NCBI GenBank assembly: GCA_013001595.1
Contig: JABDMH010000068.1
Coordinates: 1-37,618 of the forward strand
Source: Saprospiraceae bacterium
Lineage (GTDB): Bacteria > Bacteroidota > Bacteroidia > Chitinophagales > Saprospiraceae
Direction: 5' to 3'
Length of the DNA: 37,618 nucleotides
Part shown: positions 32,480-37,618 of the stretch, one piece after another
Layout: each line of letters starts with the position of its first letter
Position numbering within the stretch: the first letter of the stretch is position 1
Notes under the pieces: generated by a model
Database searches by the model: none
The model's input: only the letters and a program-made list of their open reading frames with translations
What the model was told of the DNA's origin: nothing
Program-made: the position numbers and the translations under genes

Positions 32480-33349
32480 TTATTTTGTAGCTGACTTAGA
32501 CTTTACATAGGTTGCTTCTCTCCTACCACCTAAATGTGCCGGGAGCCATCCCGATTTAGAAAAAAGCAGCCGGATTCTGTCCTTCCAATGCATGGGTTTT
32601 CTAAAATCAGACCACAGATCCGCATACCAATCGATATTTGCCCAGACCGGATTCCAACTAGCCAATGGTTTGGCTACTCCGTATACAACTTCTTCCTCTT
32701 CGGCTTGAAAAGTACCGAAAATTCGATCCCAAATAATCAGGGTTCCACTATGATTCTTATCTATGTATTTCGGGTTTCTACCATGATGAACGCGATGATG
32801 CGACGGTGTGGTAAAAACATATTCAAACCAAAAGGGCATCTTATTAATGACTTTAGTATGAATCAAAACTGGTACAGGGTCTGAAATGAACTGCTGGCAA
32901 CAAATGAAATGGGGTTAAATCCAATCAAAGCCAACGGAATATAGAAGGCCATCGAGACAAACCCTTGCAAGCTCGATTGCCGTAAAGCCACAGACAAATT
33001 ATACTCTTCGCTCTGATGGTGCACGATGTGTGCACCCCAAAACAGGCTGATTTCATACGCATACCGGTGAAACCAATAGTAGAAGAAATCGATGCCAATA
33101 AAAAGCAGCAAGAACGACCAAATGCTTTCCCTCAATTCAAATATCCGCCAATGATCATGGATGTAAAGATATCCGACTATGAGAATGGTTTTACTCAACA
33201 CCCCAATCACTTGCTGGGTAATGCCACAGCTGATATTGGTAATGGCATCATTCAATCTATAGAGCTTAGTTTCACCCAAACGAGCAATAAGCAACTCCAC
33301 TCCAATGTAAGATGAAGAATATCGGAATAGAAAGCACGATATAGTCCAT
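32480..33349 (-). pseudogene. Sterol desaturase/alkylglycerol monooxygenase-like gene, frameshifted
   Basis: Three reading frames together make one fatty-acid-hydroxylase superfamily protein. Frame one starts at 33349 (MDYIVLSIPIFFIL) and shifts at about 33307, where an extra C follows ATC TTA. Frame two continues VELLIARLGETKLYRLNDAI to SFQTLYQF and hits TGA at 32863-32865, where one G is missing from an expected TTT TGG ATT. Frame three resumes IHTKVINKMPFWFEYVFTTP. The two shifts cancel: 33349 to 32480 is 870 bases. His motifs include WGAHIVHHQSEEYN and TPSHHRVHHGRN, but the first box reads HRYAYE where the family has H-R-x-x-H-E. Intact relatives (about 400-450 residues) place membrane helices after this, matching the separate ORF at 32127-32423. 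Confidence 0.8.
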
Positions 33350-33518
33350 ATCTCTAAAGTAGGAATTTGTGCGATACGAAATATTGATCGCAGACCAACT
33401 TAGTATGCTGTCTTCCTGAGTGCAAACATTTTTTCCAAAAGAATGAAGGGAGCGAAAATGCCAGGGGGGCATGCTCATAGGATTCTCACCGGTTTCCATG
33501 ATATTGGTAGGGCCTCAG

Positions 33519-33544
33519 GACGTTACACTACGCTCAACCTGACC
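33519..33544. repeat. Degenerate repeat copy 1 (single arm)
   Basis: A 26-base stretch, GACGTTACACTACGCTCAAC followed by CTGACC, resembles the right arm of the neighbouring repeats (GCACTCCACTCAGCATGAC) and the widespread Bacteroidota intergenic element built on CTCCGCTCAGxxTGAC. Confidence 0.4.
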
Positions 33545-33589
33545 TAGATTCGCGTGTTTTAATTCGAACTTGTAGCGATATAACCTCCA

Positions 33590-33672
33590 GTCACCCTCAG
33601 TGAAACAACATGAAATCGAAGGGTAGGGTGTACAAATGGGCTTCGATTGCGTTGCACTCCACTCAGCATGAC
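33590..33672. repeat. Degenerate inverted repeat copy 2 (both arms)
   Basis: Left arm 33590-33623 starts GTCACCCTCAGTG and ends AATCGAAGGG; right arm 33640-33672 starts GCTTCGATTGCG and ends CACTCAGCATGAC. The arms are imperfect reverse complements over about 32 bases, so the unit could fold into a long hairpin in RNA or single-stranded DNA. Confidence 0.6.
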
Positions 33673-33735
33673 GTTGGTTGTTTTGAAGGTGTCTTCTGAT
33701 GTTGGATACCTGAATAACTGCCACTTATCAAATCT

Positions 33736-33773
33736 GTCATTGCTAGTGGAACAAAGTGAAATCGAAGGGTAGG
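33736..33773. repeat. Degenerate repeat copy 3 (left arm only)
   Basis: The stretch begins GTCATTGCTAGTGGAACAAA and continues GTGAAATCGAAGGGTAGG. Its last 17 bases, TGAAATCGAAGGGTAGG (33757-33773), are identical to 33611-33627 in copy 2. The right arm is missing. Confidence 0.55.
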
Positions 33774-33812
33774 TCATAGTCAATAATATGCCTTTCTAAG
33801 CAATAATCTCAT

Positions 33813-33875
33813 GGTTACCCTGAGCAGAACGAGCGTGCAGCTGAAGGGCGACTGCGTTGCACTCCACTCAGCTGG
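33813..33875. repeat. Degenerate inverted repeat copy 4 (both arms)
   Basis: Left arm GGTTACCCTGAGCAGAACGA through GCTGAAGGG; right arm CGACTGCGTTGCACTCCACT then CAGCTGG. The 20 bases TGCGTTGCACTCCACTCAGC (33853-33872) are identical to 33648-33667 in copy 2. Confidence 0.55.
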
Positions 33876-34218
33876 ATATTTTATGTGGAATGCTTTTGAG
33901 GTTGTATTATTGATGTTAGATGCCTTACACAACTTATGAAATCTGTTATAGGTAGTTGGTAAGGATAGAGCTATTGGATGCCGAATTCCCCATTCTGAAA
34001 CTCACTCGACTTAAGTGTGCAGCATCTCGGGAATCTCGAGAATGGTTACCTTTCGCCCCAGATGTGTGTAATGATTCCTTTTACAATCATACGCTACAGG
34101 TACATTTGATGGTGTGGACAATGAGATAAGTCATCGATCCGCTAGGATACTTATCAGATGGATCTTCCCTCATCAGCTAGGAAAAATCGACATGCCGATG
34201 GCTAGTTAATGGACAAGT

Positions 34219-35361
34219 ATGCTGATGAAAAGATTGCTTAAAATTTTCAAGAACATGATACTCTCACTAGCTCTAATTCTAGTGCTACTTGCCATAGTTG
34301 TCGCCCTATTTCTTTACTTGAACCCAAGCTTTGGTGGAGCGACTACCGCAGTGCAGAAAGCGAGATATGAGCAATCAGCACAATTCAAGGACGGGAAATT
34401 TGTGAATAACATACCGATTTCACTAGAAATGTCGGCCAGTGATATGCTGAGTTTGATGTACAAGTATATTCAGCCACCACCATTAACGATTCCAGACCGG
34501 GCAATCCCCATCGAAACAATGGCCGAACAGGAAATTAAGGACTACACGGGCCCTACTCGGATTTATTGGTTTGGTCATTCCGCATTCCTTATGCAAATAG
34601 ATGGTATGAACATTATGATCGATCCAATGCTGGGAGAGGTGCCTGCACCGCACACTTGGCTGGGTACGGAGAGATTCAATGAGTTACTGCCCCTAGATAT
34701 TGATGAGCTTCCGCATCTGGATGCAGTTCTGATTTCGCATGATCATTATGATCATCTCGATTATCCAACGATTATGCGCCTGAAAGACCAGGTAAATCGG
34801 TTCTATGTTCCATTGGGTGTAGCTGCTCATTTGCAAGCCTGGGGTATAGATGAATCAAAAATAATGGAGCTCGATTGGTGGCAGTCGACCGAGTTATCAT
34901 ACTTAAGTTTCACATGTACGCCTGCTCAGCATTTCTCCGGCCGGGCACTATCGGATCGTAAGCGTACTTTATGGAGCTCCTGGATCATCCAATCTAAGTC
35001 TGAACGAATCTACTTCAGTGGTGATAGTGGATACAGTCCACACTTTGAAGATATCGGCGAGCGCTATGGTCCTTTTGATCTCGCATTATTGGAATGTGGA
35101 CAATATAATATCCTATGGCCAGAGGTGCATATGTTTCCTGAAGAGACTGTACAAGCAGGACTTGATCTACAGGCTAAGCTGATCATGCCTATTCATTGGG
35201 GAGCTTTTAAACTATCTACCCACCCCTGGAATGAACCTGCATACCGTATAAGTAAAGCAGCTGAAGCAGCTCAGCTACCCATTCTAATCCCCAAAATTGG
35301 AGAATCTTTCTCTCCAAGAGACTCCCTATTCACCAACAGCCAATGGTGGATATCGCGATGA
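34219..35361 (+). CDS. NAPE-PLD-like metallo-beta-lactamase-fold hydrolase, membrane-anchored
   Basis: A 380-residue protein with an N-terminal membrane helix (about 12-34, MILSLALILVLLAIVVALFL) and a metallo-beta-lactamase domain. Metal ligands are in place: H174, H176, D178 and H179 in SHDHYDHLD, H238 in PAQHFSGR, D269 in YFSGDSGY and H326 in MPIHWGAF. The region FTCTPAQHFSGRALSDRKRT then LWSSWII closely follows the pattern of N-acyl-phosphatidylethanolamine phospholipase D and related UlaG-like bacterial enzymes, where P-A-Q-H-x-S-x-R is typical. Substrate is probably a phosphodiester lipid or a similar ester, by family only. ATGs at 34219 and 34225 are both possible starts. It is the first gene past the repeat region. 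Confidence 0.87.
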   Translation: MLMKRLLKIFKNMILSLALILVLLAIVVALFLYLNPSFGGATTAVQKARYEQSAQFKDGKFVNNIPISLEMSASDMLSLMYKYIQPPPLTIPDRAIPIETMAEQEIKDYTGPTRIYWFGHSAFLMQIDGMNIMIDPMLGEVPAPHTWLGTERFNELLPLDIDELPHLDAVLISHDHYDHLDYPTIMRLKDQVNRFYVPLGVAAHLQAWGIDESKIMELDWWQSTELSYLSFTCTPAQHFSGRALSDRKRTLWSSWIIQSKSERIYFSGDSGYSPHFEDIGERYGPFDLALLECGQYNILWPEVHMFPEETVQAGLDLQAKLIMPIHWGAFKLSTHPWNEPAYRISKAAEAAQLPILIPKIGESFSPRDSLFTNSQWWISR

Positions 35362-35744
35362 GTAGTGATATTCTTCAAAAACGGGAAAAAGGAAAATGAA
35401 ACGCACCTATGCCCCAAGTATGATATTGTCAGCCCCCATAATGGCAGTACTACATGGATCTACCAGATCGTACTGTGACTAGTAACTTTAAGGAACCGCC
35501 CACAATACGCTTTAGTGAGAGAATCCAAATCCTGATGGATTGGCAAGCTCGAAAGCGGTATCGATAATGTTAATTGAAGCCAATTCAGGAAAGAAAACTG
35601 CCAATTCGGAATTGAAAGACCACCATTTCATTCGATTTCCCACCCTTTCGGCATATCTTCCACATAAGTTCAGTGACCGGATAGAGCAGCGTTTCTGAAC
35701 CAGCGCTCGATCTATTATTATCAATCACCTCTAAAATATCGCTT
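35362..35744. other. Intergenic region without recognisable gene
   Basis: About 380 bases after the metallo-hydrolase. Two short rightward frames (13 and 28 codons near 35361-35480) and two leftward frames (35512-35797) have no protein-like features. No clear terminator or promoter was identified. Confidence 0.5.
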
Positions 35745-36563
35745 ATGAAAACAGGAAATTTACTACTATTCAGTTCATTATTACTGGGTTGGTGCATCTG
35801 GGTGGGACATTCCAGCGGAGCCGGAGCCCGTCAGGACACTGATCGAACAGGAGGCCCAATTGCCTCTGGTTATTGTGTCAACTGTCATTCGGGGGGTGCT
35901 TTCGGTACCGATGTGAGCATCACTTTGCTAGAAGGAATGGACACCGTTGCACAATACGAACCTGGTGCTACTTATACCCTCCGTGTGGATATCAGTGCTG
36001 AGGGAGCCGCTGGATATGGCTTTCAAGCAGTGGCCCTGGATGCAGATAACAATGGTGCCGGCATGTACGGTACTCCTGGTGATGGTGTGAAGGTTACAGC
36101 GGTTAATGGAATCGACTATGCCGAGCACAGTGCAAGGTCTTCATCCAATTCGTTTGAAATAGAGTGGACGGCCCCTGATGCAGGTGCTGGTGCTGTTGGC
36201 TTTTATGCCGCCGGCAACGCCGTGAATGGAAACGGTGGAACGAGTGGTGATGAACCAGATACAGTGAGCCTTGTCATCGACGAAGCAGTCTTATCTGGTA
36301 TTGCTGACCTTGCTCAACAGATTAATCTTCAGCTAGCCCCTAATCCAGCCACAGATTTCATTCGTTTGAATTGGTCGAACGAACATGCACAAGTTAGTGA
36401 CATTCGCATTGTCACATTGAGTGGCAGAACACTTCAACAGCGTGTCTTAGATGCCGAGGCTGGGGCTATTGAAATGCAGGTTGGTGACTATCCTGCAGGG
36501 GTTTACTTCGCACAAGTTTCCTCTGACCAAGGTATCCAAACAAAACGCTTTCTCAAGCAATAG
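35745..36563 (+). CDS. T9SS-sorted choice-of-anchor V protein with a CxxCH motif
   Basis: A 272-residue exported protein. Signal peptide about 1-26 (MKTGNLLLFSSLLLGWCIWV). Near the start of the mature chain is GYCVNCHSGGAFG, with C44, C47 and H48 forming a CxxCH motif that can bind heme c. Then comes a beta-sandwich (SITLLEG, YTLRVDISAEGAAGYGFQAV, FEIEWTAPDAGAGAVGFYAA, GNAVNGNGGTSGDEPDTVSL) typical of choice-of-anchor V (reeler-like) domains, in which CxxCH at this place is common. The last 80 residues are a type A sorting domain (LQLAPNPATDFIRL to TKRFLKQ), so the protein is probably secreted by T9SS. A cytochrome-like or electron-accepting surface role is possible but unproven. Confidence 0.87.
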   Translation: MKTGNLLLFSSLLLGWCIWVGHSSGAGARQDTDRTGGPIASGYCVNCHSGGAFGTDVSITLLEGMDTVAQYEPGATYTLRVDISAEGAAGYGFQAVALDADNNGAGMYGTPGDGVKVTAVNGIDYAEHSARSSSNSFEIEWTAPDAGAGAVGFYAAGNAVNGNGGTSGDEPDTVSLVIDEAVLSGIADLAQQINLQLAPNPATDFIRLNWSNEHAQVSDIRIVTLSGRTLQQRVLDAEAGAIEMQVGDYPAGVYFAQVSSDQGIQTKRFLKQ

Positions 36564-36589
36564 GTAATAAAGAACCATTTGAGATTACA

Positions 36590-36624
36590 AGATGGCTGAA
36601 GTGTGCTTCAGCCATCTTTTTTTT
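36590..36624 (+). terminator. Rho-independent terminator
   Basis: A perfect 12-base stem, AGATGGCTGAAG (36590-36601) and CTTCAGCCATCT (36606-36617), closes a TGTG loop and runs into eight T residues (36617-36624). It lies 27 bases after the stop of the T9SS gene and separates it from the xylanase-like gene. Confidence 0.93.
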
Positions 36625-36683
36625 CGACCTTTGCCCACAGAAGTTGAGTGTGCCTGAGCAGCATTTTAAAATGAGGTATTGGT

Positions 36684-37618
36684 ATGAAGCATCTATCAGT
36701 AGCAGTATGTTTTCTTCTATATACAGTTTTCTTATTCGGTCAGGATGCTTATCATCAGCAACTTGAGACATACCTTAGAGACAGCCTGTTGCTTACAAAT
36801 GTCAGCGCAGTTGTTCTACAGTCTGAACAAGCCAACCTCGACAGAAGATACATCTATGGCGATGTAGTGAGGAATATCTCGAATGTCAATGATCAGAGCT
36901 TCTCTTTGTTGGAAGATATCGATGTGAAATCGGCCGGAGACAATCGTTGGGATAGTGGAACCGGATATTCTAATCTTGCTTCTATAGCCAAAGATGATGT
37001 CATCCTAATCACCTTTTGGGCCAAGAAACTGTCGGCCACCTCAGAGCTAACGGTATTGGCAGAAGATGCCAGTTCCTTTGCCAAAGAACTTTATCAGAGC
37101 TATGATGTCTCCTCTGAATGGACCCGCTATTTCTTTCCCTTTAAATCTTCTAAGGCTTTCGCTAGTGAGGCATTGACCCTTGGTTTCCACCTGGCTTCAC
37201 AAGTACAACATTTGCAGTTGGGAGGTTTCACTGCCTATAATCTGGGCAAAATAGAACTGGGCCAAGCACCCACGACCTTTCCTGAAGGAACCTATGGTGG
37301 ATCTGAACCAGATGCAGCCTGGAGGGCCCCAGCACAAAGGCGAATCGACAGTCTTCGTCGAAAGAATCTGACCATCCAGGTTGTGAATAAAGATGGTCTT
37401 CCCATGCCCGAATTGAAGGTATCCATTGATATGCAAAAGCATGAATTTGGCTTCGGTACCGCGGTGGTCGCATGCCGGATGCCCGGTAACAATTGTTTCA
37501 ATCAAAACTATCTGGACAAACTCCTTGACTTAGACGGTGCCGGTCATGGATTTAACGTGGCCGTAACCGAAAATGCACTTAAGTGGGATGCCTGGGAAGA
37601 GCAGTGGATAGGTTCTCC
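36684..37618 (+). CDS. GH10 endo-xylanase-like protein, partial (C-terminus beyond window)
   Basis: The frame starts at ATG 36684 and stays open to the window edge, giving 311 residues. Signal peptide 1-20 (MKHLSVAVCFLLYTVFLFGQ). Residues about 40-190 are a beta-sandwich resembling CBM4/9-type carbohydrate-binding modules (VILITFWAKKLSATSELTVL, then WTRYFFPFKS and LTLGFHLASQVQHLQLGGF). From about 215 (AAWRAPAQRRIDSLRRKNLT and IQVVNKDGLPMPELKVSI) a linker strand pair leads into HEFGFGTAVVA and TENALKWDAWE, the opening of a GH10 barrel, where the E-N-x-x-K-W motif is characteristic. It should hydrolyse beta-1,4-xylan or related glycans outside the cell; the catalytic Glu residues lie beyond the window, so activity cannot be confirmed. 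Confidence 0.85.
   Translation, partial: MKHLSVAVCFLLYTVFLFGQDAYHQQLETYLRDSLLLTNVSAVVLQSEQANLDRRYIYGDVVRNISNVNDQSFSLLEDIDVKSAGDNRWDSGTGYSNLASIAKDDVILITFWAKKLSATSELTVLAEDASSFAKELYQSYDVSSEWTRYFFPFKSSKAFASEALTLGFHLASQVQHLQLGGFTAYNLGKIELGQAPTTFPEGTYGGSEPDAAWRAPAQRRIDSLRRKNLTIQVVNKDGLPMPELKVSIDMQKHEFGFGTAVVACRMPGNNCFNQNYLDKLLDLDGAGHGFNVAVTENALKWDAWEEQWIGS

Larger units (their letters stand above)
33350..34218. other. Long noncoding region with repeat cluster
   Basis: About 870 bases lack a believable gene. Open frames at 33272-33499, 33515-33724 and 33559-33783 overlap the pseudogene start or the repeats. The part 33519-33875 holds four degenerate inverted-repeat copies, listed separately. From 33876 to 34218 I see no feature beyond a probable promoter area for the rightward metallo-hydrolase. 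Confidence 0.6.

Noticed and set aside
33272-33783. Three overlapping leftward frames near the repeats
   Set aside because: One contains the true N-terminus of the broken desaturase after 50 spurious residues; the others read through the inverted repeats and look noncoding.
35512-35797. Two leftward 70-codon frames
   Set aside because: They overlap each other and the start of the choice-of-anchor V gene, and neither has signal, domain or start support.
1-37618. Search for tRNA, rRNA, integrase or transposase genes and phage-like modules
   Set aside because: No tRNA-like cloverleaf with conserved arms, rRNA sequence, integrase or transposase motif was recognised by eye in the window.

Overview
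The window reads as a chromosomal stretch from a Bacteroidota bacterium, most likely a marine or freshwater Saprospiria relative (inference). The support is three secreted proteins with type IX secretion (T9SS) C-terminal sorting domains, a very large cysteine-rich HYR-like secreted protein, a TonB-dependent receptor, a Bacteroidota-type surface lipoprotein signal (Cys-Gln-Lys-Asp-Asp), small outer-membrane barrels, and weak Shine-Dalgarno sequences. I see no rRNA, tRNA, CRISPR array, phage or transposase gene; it looks like ordinary chromosome with fast-evolving surface genes.

Layout. 1-4.3 kb (minus): a GNAT acetyltransferase cut by the window edge, a VOC-fold protein, a DUF4199 membrane protein, and a membrane-anchored LuxR-type regulator overlapping an exported M28 aminopeptidase. 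4.35-4.9 kb (plus): a MarC-family membrane protein. 5.1-10.1 kb (minus): a 1652-residue T9SS surface protein with a terminator downstream. 10.5-11.1 kb (plus): a small outer-membrane barrel with a readable Bacteroidota promoter. 11.2-14.9 kb (minus): photolyase, class III nucleotide cyclase and M20 amidohydrolase, probably one operon. 15.0-15.8 kb (plus): a DUF6503-like secreted protein. 15.9-19.0 kb (minus): a T9SS protein with six tandem CHRD domains; a strong hairpin lies between these last two. 19.7-20.4 kb (plus): an aquaglyceroporin.

20.4-26.3 kb (minus): five closely spaced genes (small secreted protein, TonB-dependent receptor, cyclophilin-like protein, YcaQ/AlkX-type DNA glycosylase, and a DUF547 domain fused to an outer-membrane barrel). 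26.6-29.0 kb (plus): a CBS-domain protein, a GntP-family sugar-acid permease and a tiny membrane protein. 29.0-31.0 kb (minus): a Gfo/Idh/MocA oxidoreductase and a surface lipoprotein. 31.2-33.35 kb (minus): an ADPRibase-Mn-like phosphoesterase behind a broken alkylglycerol-monooxygenase-like sterol desaturase gene. 33.5-33.9 kb: a cluster of degenerate inverted repeats. 34.2-37.6 kb (plus): a NAPE-PLD-like metallo-hydrolase, a CxxCH-containing choice-of-anchor V T9SS protein, a terminator, and the start of a GH10 xylanase-like gene running off the right edge.

Most notable: (i) the desaturase/AGMO-like pseudogene, with two frameshifts that cancel in frame, a broken 3' end and loss of a metal-ligand histidine; (ii) its place beside two other enzymes whose animal relatives act on lipids or their CDP-linked head groups; (iii) the DUF547/beta-barrel fusion; (iv) the six-CHRD secreted protein with repeated histidine motifs; (v) dockerin-like and cohesin-like modules in one T9SS chain. 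None is proven to be a new system; each is set out with a test.
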